Origin: Dactylorhiza incarnata
Taxonomy: Eukaryota > Streptophyta > Magnoliopsida > Asparagales > Orchidaceae
DNA: 64,000 nucleotides
Assembly (NCBI GenBank): GCA_033032865.1
Contig: JAWHQI010000079.1
Coordinates: 8,002,501 to 8,066,500, forward strand
Reading direction: 5' to 3'
Below, in pieces: positions 20,652 through 32,432 of the stretch. A model generated the notes under the pieces. The model searched no databases. It worked only from the letters and a program-made list of their open reading frames with translations, and had not been told where the DNA came from. The translations under genes were made by a program, and so were the position numbers. Positions within the stretch are counted from its first letter, which is position 1. Every line of letters begins with the position of its first letter.

Positions 20652-20828
20652 GGAACTACATTATGGTGTGAAGAACAATCCTACACAATAACATTTCTTG
20701 ATATGTAGATCTTTTGTCTATAACTTAAGTTATTTTCTTCCTGTGTCCATATCCATTTTATATGTACTATTTATGAAAAGAAATGAGTAAAATCACTTTG
20801 TACAAACTGTAAAATTTGTTAAGATAAA

Positions 20829-20839
20829 TAGGGGGAGAT
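20829..20839 (+). other. Polypurine tract of element A
   Basis: Tagggggagat directly precedes the TG of the 3' LTR at 20840, the usual position of the plus-strand primer. Confidence 0.8.
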
Positions 20840-22843
20840 TGTTGGGAAAAACTCTTGATTTAACTTAACAAATTAATTAAATATGATTTTATCCCCTAGG
20901 ATTGAATTACCCATTGTATAGTAAGGGTATTCTGGTCATTAGATGGCTTAGGATATCACACTCAAACTAGGGTGTTAGGACCAAGTCAAGAGAAGCAAAA
21001 TTTGGGCAAAGTTAACATTTGCGTCGACTAGAATTCGACGCAACGTCAAGTTAGTGTCGACGCTACTCTGACTAGAAGTCCAAGTAGTTCACCCTTCTGT
21101 CGAAGTAATCCAAGTCGACGTTACGTTGAATAGATATCGATGCAGAGGCCATGTACTTGTCAGAGTACTTGAAGAAGTCGACACAGCTTCTACTTCAACT
21201 CAGAGCAGAAGTATCTATCGAAGTATTCTAAAGCCGACACAACGTCGACTTCATCTCGACACAGATAATGAAGCTCAGAATCATATCTTCAACTCGATGG
21301 TTACGTTGAGAGGATATCGACGCAACATTGACTAACAGAGTTCAGTCAGAGCAAGGATGAATTTGAAGCTGCTCCTATAAGAACTTGAAGGTGCGTCGAT
21401 AAGAGAGGAAGAGAACTCGACGCTACGTCGAATACAGTCTGAAAAGGGAAGCCTTTTTAGCTGTCATTTTTGAACCTTATCTTATGGCCCACCTATCTCT
21501 AGACCGTTCTCCAACGACACATTAATTGCTAGAAATGGAAAGAAGGATCAAAGAAGACAAAAAGCTTTCTTGGAAATAAGCTTAGTATTGGTGGACGGGT
21601 CGGGAATTAAAGAAGGAAAGAAAGATTTATTGTCCAGACAAATATACCCTTTGAGGACTTTCCTGAAAGGGATACAAATTCAAATTAAATAGAGGGACAA
21701 TATAAAGGCAAGTGTAAAAAGAGAAAGATACAACATTGATAACAATCGGCTGCACTGTTCCATTAGGGCTCCTCTTCATCTTCCTCTCTCAGGAACCCTA
21801 ATACACAGTATACAGAAAAGAAAGAAAAAGAAAAGGGATATACTCTGCTCAGTTACAATAGTTGCTGCTTCTTCATCAATATCTTATAGCAGTAGTTCTA
21901 TCTTAAGAGCAGGAAGCAGAAGGATTTGAAGCTTAACAACCCTAACAATCATCACTATCAAAAGATGGGGTTAATCATATACAGATCCTGAAGAGCACAC
22001 ATCATAATCGGCTGGCATCTTCTCTCCAGGCTCCTGCTCTTCTTCATCCTCCCTCAGGAACCCTAACTGAGAAGATATAAAGAAGATAAGATCAACTGCT
22101 CATCATCATAATCAGATAGCAGGCTGATCATAATCAAAAGAAAAATTCAAAGGATCTGAAATCTGTTCTTCATCACCATCTCATAACAGCCAGATCTCAA
22201 GCAAGCAGAATCACAAAGGATCTCACAATCAAAGCTCCTGCAAAACATCACTATTATAAGCAGGAGTTAATCATGAGCAGATCCATTGATAGATACAAGA
22301 AGCTGTGTATCATACAGCCTTCATAAGATTTCTTAGAACAGAATTCCTACACCATTTCTCTTCCTCCTTCTCCTTCTAATTCCCTTCTGTAAAAGAGTTT
22401 TATTAATCCCTCTTCAAAGGATTCGGTGGTTCAAGATCCCCTTATCAAAAGATCTGGTGGTTTAAGATCTCCTTATCAAAAGATCTGGTGGTTCATGATC
22501 TCCTTGTCAAAAGATCAGTGGTTCTAAGAGTCTCCTTACCAAAAGACTCAGGCACAGTGGTGCATCCCTACCAGGTGGTAGAAGATGGGAGTACCCACAT
22601 TTTGGGGAACCTCTATAAAAAATCTGTGTCTTCTAGTTGCTAATTTTCTGTGCTGTCCCTATAGCTAGTTTACATTACTATTTTCTGCTTTACATTTCAA
22701 CACTATTTTATTTTGCCTGAGATCTTGATTGAGCATAAATCCTTAAATTATTTTATTGTACTCACAGTTAGAATAAGAATAATTTTTAAATCTCTATTCA
22801 CCCCTCCTCTAGAGGATTCTCAGAGGCACACGGTGCCCTTTTA
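20840..22843 (+). repeat. 3' LTR of element A (2004 bp)
   Basis: The LTR begins TGTTGGGAAA and ends CTTTTA, where the 5' copy ends CTTTCA. It contains CGTCGA-type palindromic words (about 21024-21430), a TATA box TATAAAG at 21701-21707, the stem-loop array at about 22412-22538 and the U5 hairpin at 22792-22814. The target duplication cannot be checked because the 5' end of the element is off the window. Confidence 0.9.
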
Positions 22844-23028
22844 GAGATCCTTCAATAGTCGTCAGATCGCTAAATCTAGAAAGACAACCTCGCAGGGGGC
22901 GGGTATAGTCGCATGCATACCCCCTTTAAGATTTGTCTATAAATATACCCATAGGGGTACCCGAAAAGACATTCTCTCAAAAACTAAAAGAGAGCTCCCA
23001 CTTGGGCAAGATATTAATCAAGTCTGTG
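22844..23028. other. Unassigned 185 bp between elements A and H
   Basis: No gene. It has a good plus-strand TATA box (gtctataaatataccc, about 22937-22952) followed by TACCC/GGGTA able to pair around ATAG. It looks like part of another LTR or promoter, but I cannot name it. Confidence 0.4.
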
Positions 23029-24858
23029 TGATGTTTATAGAATAATCACCGAAGGGGGGGGGGGGGGGGGGGGGGGGGTTAGGTGATTATAGCTGTTTTT
23101 AAGATATTTAGCAAGAATTGATTTTAATGTAAGCGATGCACAGAAGAAACACAAAAAGTCTCAGCACACACACGACACAAGATGTATAGATATTCCTCAA
23201 GACCGGGTGTCTTAAGTAGTCCTTTGTCCCTCTGTGCCTAACCAGCAGTGTGCTAGGCTCAGAAAACTCCGCCAATGTCTCCGGCCCGCAAGTCTTACAT
23301 CTCGGACCTGCAAGTTCCCGCAGCCTAGGCCCGCAAGCCCCTTCACTACACCCGAGCCCGCAAGCTCGACACTCAGGACCTCAAGCCCTACACATCACAG
23401 ACCTGCAAGTCTTGCCTACAGCCTAGGCCCGCAAGCCCCTTCACTGCACCCGAGCCCGCAAGCTCGACACTCAGGCCCTCAAGCCCTACATAGCACAGAC
23501 CCACAAGTCTTTCCTGCAGCCGAGGCCCACAAGCCCCTTCACTGCACCCGAGCCTACAAGATCGACATGTTTAGACCCGCAAGTCCTCTACCCTAGCCCT
23601 CATGCCTCACATATCTCAAGCCCTCATGCTTGAAACTCAGATCTGAAAACAGATCTTACATGTTCTTGGCCCACAAGCCTTACAAGAAATTACAGCAAGG
23701 AATATTATTTTTTCTGCCTGATGGAGATTGACTTCTTGACTTGAAGAAGATGCTATTGATATCAGACTTGATAGCGCAAATCCTCTCCAAGATTTATTCT
23801 ATCTGGAACTCTTCTTTATCAGTCGATTGAACTAGACTGATTCTTTTGAGAACAAAGGATGAAGATGAACTTATTCTCAGTTCTTGTTTTTGCTTTTCAC
23901 CGTCGTTACTGTTCTATTCAAGATTGCTTAGGGATATTCTCTTAAGTTCCAGGATTCGAGAGTGAGAGTTTAGGGCATCCACTATTCCCTTTTATAGGAC
24001 TGAGATGCCGCTTAATGGTCTCCTATGATGTCCTTTACTGACAGATGCACATCCCTCAAGAGCATGCACTGATTGGACAATTAGGCGGCGACATTAAATA
24101 CTGACAACGTGTCCGACTACTTTTGAATATGTCTCGACGATATTTCCATTGTTACGACGACATGGACAATATCTTGATGATAGGGCTTGTCGATGTCTTG
24201 AACTGGTTTCTTCTTCAATTCTTCATCAGATAGTGATATCTCGACGATACAAGACATCACTTCTGCACTCGAGATTAAGACGACACAAAGTCATCAAGCT
24301 GATATCGGAGAGAACTCCTTGTCTGCTCGATATTGCTGAAACCACCTTATCTTGTCGATGACATAATTGATATTATGTCGGCAGACTATACTTCAGCAAC
24401 TGCCTGTCTTCATATGACCTTATTTAGTCTTCTTGACGACACGCCTTCTTTACGACGATGTCATCGGCATTAGTCTTACTTAGCCTTTCCGGCGACACGG
24501 CTTCTTGTCGACGACATCTGTTCTTCCTTAGCCTTATCGACGTCAAGGCTTCTTGTCGACGATATCGTCGACATCTTTGAGTCTTCTTCTTCATCTCGAC
24601 TTTCTGATATCGTCGTGTAGATGTCATAATGATATCACCATTTTGACTAGCTCTATATGTTGTTGACGATACATCTGTTGTTGTCGACGATACGCTTGAT
24701 CCTTTTCGATGACATCAGACACGATCATTCTTATTTGCTTTGCCTATACTTTTCTTTTACTTAAAAGTTAAAGCTAAGAGGATATCAAATACATAGTGAA
24801 GTTCTGTTGAATTGGTGACTTCTCCAAATCAGGAATCATGAGGGAAAGATTCCCAGCA
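23029..24858 (-). repeat. 3' LTR of element H
   Basis: On the plus strand this begins TGATGTTTATAG and ends CCCAGCA. It contains AATCACC (23044-23050) and GGTGATT (23082-23088) flanking a run of 25 G (23054-23078). Repeated cccgcaag/agcccc segments lie at about 23280-23600. A minus-strand TATA box GTCCTATAAA is at 23991-24000, with GACGACAT/GTCGAC palindromic words upstream of it in element sense (about 24120-24720). A perfect 18-base palindrome GTCGACGATATCGTCGAC lies at about 24556-24573. Confidence 0.88.
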
Positions 24859-25214
24859 ATCTCCCCCTATTTGAAGAAGTAAGAATCCCAATTCAAGATT
24901 ACTTGCACTAACCACTATGATGTGAGTTTATACATTGGATGTTAACATAGTTACCATTTCCTTAGCTTTTGCATCTTCTTGAGTTGGTAGCTCCCCCTTA
25001 ATGTGATGCACATCTTTACTTTATTCCCCCTTGATCTTTACTCCCCCTTGATGTGATACATCACATAATGTATCTTCTTTACTCAGGTTATTCTTTTCTC
25101 CCCCTTTGCGACTTTTTCATTATAGGCCTTTTTTGACCAGATTGTCTCAGTACTTGTCCTGCAAGTTCTTCTTACTATTATATATAGGGAGATTAATGAG
25201 CAGTAAGTTGAGGT

Positions 25215-28200
25215 TTACTCTAAGTTTAACATTCCCAATTGGAATTTGAAGAAGTTAAACTTAGCTTCATCTAGGGGCTTTGTGAATATATCAGCCACTT
25301 GTTTGTCCGTGGGAAAAAACTCAAGGATGATATCTTCATTCTCCACATGCTCCCTGATGTAGTGATACCTGATCTCAATGTGCTTAGTCCTGCTATGTGA
25401 GACAGGGTTTTTAGCAATTGAGATTGTACTGGAAGAGTCACAAAACAGGGGTGTTTTGGTCATCTTTAGATTGTAGTCTTCAAGTTGATGCTGAATCCAT
25501 AACAATTAAGCATAGTAGCTCCCAACAGAGATGTATTCTGATTCTGCTGTGGAGATTGATACACTTGTCTGCTTCTTGCTGCTCCAGGAGATCAGTCTTC
25601 CTCCAAGGAATTAGCATGTTCCTGAGGTACTTTTCCTATCTTCTTTGCATCCTGCATAATATGCATCTGAGTAGCCTATCAGTTCACATCCATTGTTCCT
25701 AGGGTACCATAGGCCAAGATTTGATGTACCCTTTAGGTATCTTAGGATTCTCTTTATAGAGACATGATGAGATTCCTTAGGGTTTACCTAATATCTAGCA
25801 CAAACACATGAGGAAAACATTATGTCAGGCTTACTTGCATTTAGGTATAGTAAAGATCCTATCATACATCTGTACTTGGTTTCATCAAAGGGTATTCCCT
25901 TCTCATCCTTGTCCAGAGACACATTGGTTCCCATTGGAGTTTTCATAGAGGAAACACTCTCCAATCCAAACTTCTTTACTAGCTCTCTAGTGAACTTGGT
26001 CTGAGAGATGAATATGCCATCTTCAGATTGTTTCACTTGGAGACCTAGGAAGTATTTGAGCTCACCCATCCTGCTCATCTCAAACTTTCCCTGCATTAAG
26101 CTGGCAAACTTTTTGCAGAGATTGTTATCTGTAGAGCCAAAGATAATGTCATCTACATAGATCTGCACTAGCAAAATCTCTCCCTTAACTTCCCTTAGGA
26201 ATAATGTCTTGTCAATCTTTCCCCTAGAGAATTTATTCTCAATGAGAATGCTTGACAGAGTCTCATACCAAGCTCTAGGTGCCTGTTTTAATCCATATAA
26301 ATCTTTCTTAAGAAAATATACATAGTCAGGATGAGTTGAATCAACAAAACCTGAAGGCTGATCTACATAGACTTCCGCTTTGAGGTCGCCATTTAAAAAG
26401 GCTGACTTCACATCCATCTAATAGACTTTGAATCCTTGGTAGGCAGCATATGCGAGGAATAGTCTGATGGCTTCTAGTCTGGCTACAGGGGCAAAGGTTT
26501 GATCATAGTCGATCCCCTCTTCCTGTCTATATCCCTTTGCCACCAGTCTTGCTTTATTCTTTGTGATAATTCCATTTTCATCCAATTTATTTCTGTTGAC
26601 CCACTTAGTTCCTATGATATTCTGTCCTTGGGGTCTAATAACCAACTTCCATACTTTGTATCTCTTAAATTAATTTAGCTCCTCTTGCATTGCTGCAATC
26701 CAAAATGGATCCTAATTTATTCCTCAAATTTCTTGGGTTCTATTTGAGAGAGAAAACTCAGGTACAATGCTTCATTTATAGCTCTGCTCCTTGTTAGCAC
26801 TCCTTGGTTGACATATCCTATTATTTTCTCTTGGGGATGATCTCTCATTTGTCTCAAGGCTATTGGCAGTATTCTGGGGACTTCTTCATTGACAGGCTCT
26901 TCAGGCTGCATTGCCTCTTCTGTTTCTGAGGCTTCTATAGTCTCTTCTGCGATTTCAACTGTTGCTGACTTATTATTATCGTTGATTGAGGTATCAGCCT
27001 TTTCTTCAAAGGATAATTTCTCCATATTCTCTATTGTACCTGCATTCACCGAAGAACTAGACCATCCCTTATGTATAAGGCTTGTCTCATCAAATATAAT
27101 ATGTACAGATTCTTCCACTGCTTGGGTATTGATGTTGTACACTCTGTAAGCCTTGTTATGGGATCTGCAACCAACAAGAATACCCTCACTGCTTTTCTCA
27201 GCAAACTTGGTTAGCCTGACCTTCCCATTATTGAGTACATAACATTTACTCCCAATGATCCTAAAGTAGGATAAGGTAGGTTTTCTACTTTTCATTAGCT
27301 CATAGGGAGTCTTCTTGTGGTCATTGGTGATGGAGGCCATGTTGATCACATGACAAGCAGTGTTAACAGCCTCGGCCCAGAAGTATTCTGGAAGGGAGGA
27401 ATCACTTAGCATTGTCCTACTTGCCTCTATCAAGGTTCTGTTTTTTCCTTTCTGCAACCCCACTTTTTCGTGGAGTCCTATGAGAGGAAAATTCTTGAGA
27501 GATACACAGTTCTTGGCAGAATTCTATCATGGGTCCTGACTGAAATTCTGTACCATAATCACTTCTGAGTTTGACCACAGTACAGTCCATCTCATTCTGG
27601 ATCTGCCTGACAAAATTCTTCAAGATTTCTAAGGTGTCTGACTTCTTTTTAAGGAAGAATAACCAAGTGAACCTTGAGTAATCATCAACTATCACAAGTG
27701 TGTAGGCCTTCCCTCCCACGCTGAGAACTGACATAGGACCAAACAGATCCATGTGCAGTAGAAATAGGCACCTGAAGGAATCTTTGTCAGTTATGCTTTT
27801 AAAGATGGTCCTTGTCTGCTTCCCAAGTTGGCAGGCTTGACAAGCACCTTCCTTGATACATTTAATATTAGGTCCATTTCTGACCAAGTCTTGTGAGAAA
27901 AGCTTGTTTATGGTCTTATAGTTAATGTGTGCAAGTCTCTTGTGCCATTGAACACATAGAGCCTATTTATCATTAGCTACAAGACACACAGGCATGGAAG
28001 AATTTGCATTAAGAAAATTTAAGCAATAAATATTGCCACTCCTAGTGCCAGTCAAAACAGCCTCAGAATCTAAGGACTTCTTGATTAAGCACTTATCCTT
28101 GTGGAAGGTGATTATAAAACCTAGATCACAGAGTTGACTTATGCTTATGAGCTTATGTTTCAATCCCTCAACATAAGCTACTTTTGTGATGGTAACTAGG

Positions 28201-28375
28201 CCATTAGAAATGTTACCATAGCCTTTGTCATTCCTTTTTCTGAACCTCCAAAGATTACTATTGGTACATTCTCCACAGGGATGAAGCTTCTTAGATACTT
28301 TTTGACTCCAGTCATATGCCTGGAGCACCCACTATCCAAATACCAGATTGGAGACTGGCTGGTATTTGGATATAC
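25215..28375 (-). pseudogene. pol of copia element H, broken
   Basis: The polyprotein would supply protease, integrase, reverse transcriptase and RNase H. Read on the minus strand, the protease-like start [13 protein letters not shown] is at about 28318-28360, followed by a frameshift into [16 protein letters not shown] (GAG-pre-integrase). Integrase follows with HMDLFGPMSV, VDDYSRFTW and LRSDYGTEF (27887-27417), where the second part of the core reads HRTPRKSG rather than the usual HRTPQQNG. After the linker (27463-26717) comes RT with GTKWVNRNK and, on the next frame, [26 protein letters not shown] [12 protein letters not shown], and catalytic YVDDIIFG (about 26150). RNase H is partial (25505-25215) with SRTKHIEIRYHYIR and DIFTKPL. 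Stops or shifts at about 27470, 26646, 26418, 25788 and 25505 break the frame. Confidence 0.9.
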
Positions 28376-28546
28376 CTACAAGAGAAATTAATTCCCCTTA
28401 GGTACCCAATTTAAATTGGGTCCTTGGTTCCTGTTAGAAAAATAAACTGGAATGTCACACCACTGAGGGTTCTGCACTCTCTTTGCATTGGGTCTTGTTG
28501 GGTTGAACTAACATTCCAGGGCAAAGTGGCCTACTTTCCCACAGCA

Positions 28547-30546
28547 CTAGCATCCATACCTATAGTACCTTCTCTTCCGCCTCACCATTTGAGTAGGATG
28601 AGAGTGTTGGTTAGCAAGAGGGAGGAAACCTGACCTAACAGGTCTTGGGTGAACCTTACAAGTGTGAGAATTGTGTTTCATCACTTGTTGGTCCACCTTC
28701 TTGGGAACAGGCCTGGTGGAGGCAGCCTTTCCCTTACTTTTCAGTGCTATTGCTGTAGGTCCATGGCCAGAAGAACCTGATGCTAGTACCTTCTCAGAAG
28801 AAGATTGAGCTTCAGAGCCTTTGTCCTTGACAGTCTCCTGATTGAATCCTATACCAGCTCTGAATGATACAGAGAAGGTATCAATGATACGTAAGATTGT
28901 CTTGGGCATAGAGAAGCTTGCAGCAAGCTTCTTCTCAGCCAGTAGCATCTCTTCAAGGTCCTTAATGACCTTGTTCTTCTGGCCTAATTCAACATTCTTA
29001 AGCCTTGTGGCTTCCTTGAATCTGTCCACATCTCTGCTCATGGCAGTCAGCTTTTCAGCTATCTCCTTGAGCTCTGACTGGACAACCTTCAAGGAATCTA
29101 ACTCCTTGGTCTGTACTTTGAGGAGTTTCTTTCAGTTCTTGAAGGCTTTCCACAAAGCCTTATACTCCTTTATTAGGTCAGATTCAACATCATATTGAGA
29201 TCTTGAGGTCGTGCTGTTGACTGCATACACACTCTCATTATCATGCACAGAGTCTGTTATTGATTCAGAATCAAAGACAGACGGATGGGCTTCGACAAGT
29301 ACCTTCCCAGGAGTGATGTCATCCTGGTTATCTTCCTTTATGGCCATTAGGCCTATCAGTGCTTCTTCCTTAGTATCTGAGGCGCTTGAATCAGAATCAC
29401 TTAGTGTTCTGATTTTCTTTGTTATAAACCCTCTTTCAGATTTCTTCTTGTCCCTTGACCTTCTCTTGTCTCCATAATTCCTTGATTCCCTTCTCTTAGA
29501 AGAGCAATCAGCAGCTATGTGACATATCTTATTATAGGAGTAGTAGATAATTTTAGCAAAATCAAATTTACTAGGTTTTGATTTATACATGTCCTCCCTT
29601 GAGGATTTAGACCTGTCATGTTGATCAGATCATTTTGAGCTTGAGGAGGTAGGTCTGTAGTTGTCTCTTCTTCTTCTTCTGGTTATCAGTTTCTTGAACT
29701 GCTTAGAGAGAAGGACCATCTCTTTGTCAGTATCATTAGAGTCTGATGTGCTGGCATCAGACTCTTCACCGCTCTCTGATATGTTCTGATAAGCGAGAGT
29801 CTTGTCCTTGGATCTCCTTGTGCTCTCAGCCTTGAAAGCCACAGATCTTTCTCTAGAGCTCCCTTTTGTGCTCTACTCTTCAGCCTTCCAGGTATTGAGC
29901 TGAAGTTCATGGGATAGCAGCTTCCCATATAGATTAATGGGCTCCAAGATGCCCAGCTGACCCATCTCTCTGATGGCACAGATCTTTATATCCCATTCCT
30001 TAGAGAGAGATCTAAGGAATTTATCATTTATGTCAGAGTTTGTGAAGTCTCTGCCATAATTCTTCAGTCCATTAACTTTTTTGAAGAACCTCTCATAACA
30101 TCTTGAGATAGTTTCAATCTTGCCTTGCTTGAAGGCTTCATACTCCTGATTGAGGAGGGATTTTCTATCATCCCTTACTTCTTCAGTGCCCTTCATGTAG
30201 ACAATCAGAGAGTCCCACATATCCATGGTTGTCTTGCAGTGAATGAGATTCTGGAGAGTTGAGTCATCAATGGCACTTACAATTACATTCTGTGCCCTTT
30301 TATCCAGACTTGCCAGGGTCAGCTCATCCTTGGTCATGTCTGTATACTTTTTTACCACCATCATAGTTGGACCAATTGTGCATGTTGTCATGGGATGAAG
30401 GGGCCTTCTTGCACAGTTATATAGACTCTTGGATCAGCTGCCTCCATGAACAACCTTACTATTTCCTTCCAGATAGGAAAGTTCTCCTTTGTGCAGATTG
30501 GGAGTTTCATGGCTCTCATCTCTCGATGTTGATCACCTCCAGCCAT
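28547..30546 (-). pseudogene. gag of copia element H, broken
   Basis: From the minus-strand ATG at 30546 (MAGGDQHREMR) the frame gives the copia Gag block FPIWKEIVRLFMEAADPRV. A one-base loss near 30392 shifts into the next frame (DELTLASLDKRAQN, DMWDSLIVYMKGTEE, 30391-29873). Two further frames follow: a Ser-rich stretch (29842-29630) and the zinc-knuckle region (29590-29132). The knuckle reads YYSYNKICHIAADC, with tyrosine at both expected N-terminal cysteines, so it cannot bind zinc normally. A coiled-coil and basic tail (29092-28547, ending VRRKRRYYR) closes it. The gag is closely similar in plan to that of element D. Confidence 0.88.
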
Positions 30547-30598
30547 GTTGGATTGTTCTAAGATCTCGATCTGACGGTTAAGTCATTTTCTTGATCAA

Positions 30599-30614
30599 CC
30601 TCGCTTTGATACCA
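30599..30614 (-). other. Primer binding site of element H
   Basis: The minus strand reads TGGTATCAAAGCGAGG two bases inside the 5' LTR. It differs from the common TGGTATCAGAGC by one base (A for G). Confidence 0.8.
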
Positions 30615-30616
30615 CT

Positions 30617-32432
30617 TGTTGGTTATAGAACAATCACCAGGGGGGGGGGGGGGTAGGTGATTATAGTTGTTTTTAAGATATTTAGCAAGAAATGATTTTA
30701 ATGTAAGCGCTGCACAGAAGAATCATAAGAAGTCTCAGCACACACACGACACAAAATGTATAGAGGTTCCTCAAGACCAGGTGTCTTGAGTAGTCCTCTG
30801 TCCCTCTGTGCCTACCCAGCAGTGTGCTAGGCTCGACAAACTCTGCCAATGTATGCGTCTGGCAAGTCATACAACTCAGACCCGCAAGTTCCTGCAGCCT
30901 AGGCCCGCAAGCCCCTTCACTACACCCGAGCCCGCAAGCTCGACACTCAGGCCCTAAAGCCCTACACACCACAGACCCGCAAGTCTTGCCTGCAGCCTAG
31001 GCCCGCAAGCCCCTTCACTGCACCTGAGCCCGCAAGGTCGACACTCAGGCCCTCAAGCCCTACACAACACAGACCTACAAGTCTTTCCTGCATCCTAGGC
31101 CCGCAAGCCCCTTCACTGCACCCGAGCCCACAAGCTCGACATGTTTGGACCCGCAAGTCCTTTGCCCTAGCCCTCAAGCCTCACAGATCTCAAGCCCTCA
31201 AGCTTGACACTAAGATCTGAAAACAGATCTTACATGTTCTTGGCCGCAAGCCTTATAAGAGATTACAACAAGGAATATTGTTTCTTCTGCCTGATGGAGA
31301 TCGGCTTCTTGACTTGAAGAAGATGCTTTTGATATCAGACTTGATAGCGCAAATCCTCTCCAAGCTTTCTTCTATATGGAACTCTTCTTTATCAGTCGAT
31401 GAAACTAGACTGATTCTCTTGAGAAAAAAGGATGAAGATCAACTTGTTCTCAGTTCTTGTTTTTGATTATCTCCACCGTTACTGTTCTATTCAAGATTGC
31501 TTAGGGAGATTCTCTTAAGTTCTAGTATTCAAGAGTTAGAGTTTAAGGCATCCACTGTTCCCTTTTATAGGACTGAGATGCTGCTTAACAGTCTCCTATG
31601 ATGTCCTTTACTGACAGACGCCCATCCCTCAAGAGCATGCGCTGATTGGACAATCAGGCGGCGGCATTAAATGCTGACATCGTGTTCGACTACTTTTGAA
31701 TCTGTCTCGATGATATTTCCATTGTTACGAGGACATGGACAATATCTTGACAATAGGGCTTGTCGATGTCTTGAACTGGTTTCTTCTTCAATTCTTCATC
31801 AGATAGTGATATCTTGATGACACGGGACATCACTTCTGCACTCGAGCTTAAGACGACACGAAGTCATCAAACTGATATCGGCGAGAACTCCTTGTCTGCT
31901 CGATATTGCTGAAACCACCTTATCTTGTCGATGACATAATTGAAATTATGTCGGCAAACTATACTTCAGCAACTGCCTGTCTTCATATGACCTTCTTTAG
32001 TATTCTCGACGACACGCCTTCTTTACGACGATGTCATCGGCATCAGTCTTACTTAGCCTTTCCGACGGGATGGCTTCTTGTCGACGACATCTGTTCTTCC
32101 TTAGCCTTATTGTCGTCAAGGCTTCTTGTCGACGATATCGTCGACATCTTTGAGTCTTCTTCTTCATCTCGACTTTCTGATATCGTCGTGTATATGTCAC
32201 AACGATATCACCATTTTGCCTTGCTCTGTATGTTGTTGACGATACGCCTGATGTTATCGATGATACGCTTGATACTTTTCGACGACATCAGACACGACCA
32301 TTCTTCTTTGTTTTGCCTATACTTATCTTTTACTGAAAAGATAAAGCTAAGAGGATAATCAAATACATAGTGAAGTTCTCTTGAATTGGTGAGTTCTCCA
32401 AATAAGGAATCATGAGGGAAAGATTCCCAACA
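30617..32432 (-). repeat. 5' LTR of element H
   Basis: On the plus strand it begins TGTTGGTTATAG and ends CCCAACA. It has the same layout as the left copy, but the G run is 14 long (30640-30653), between AATCACC (30632-30638) and GGTGATT (30656-30662). The palindromic words are at about 31700-32300 and the minus-strand TATA box at about 31563-31572. Confidence 0.88.

Larger units (their letters stand above)
23029..32432 (-). mobile_element. Copia element H, minus strand, with gag-pol
   Basis: Two direct LTRs (23029-24858, 1830 bp; 30617-32432, 1816 bp) bound a copia interior read on the minus strand. The primer site is next to the right-hand LTR and a polypurine tract (complement of atctccccctatttg) next to the left-hand one. 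Flanks are CTGTG and CAGTG, a likely 5-bp duplication with one change. Gene order is gag, protease, integrase, RT, RNase H, as in Ty1/copia. Several frameshifts and stops make it non-functional. It sits against the gag fragment of element G. Confidence 0.92.

Noticed and set aside
23234..23596. Pro/Ser-rich open frame in the left LTR of element H
   Set aside because: It covers the degenerate cccgcaag repeats and is not open in the equivalent part of the right LTR.
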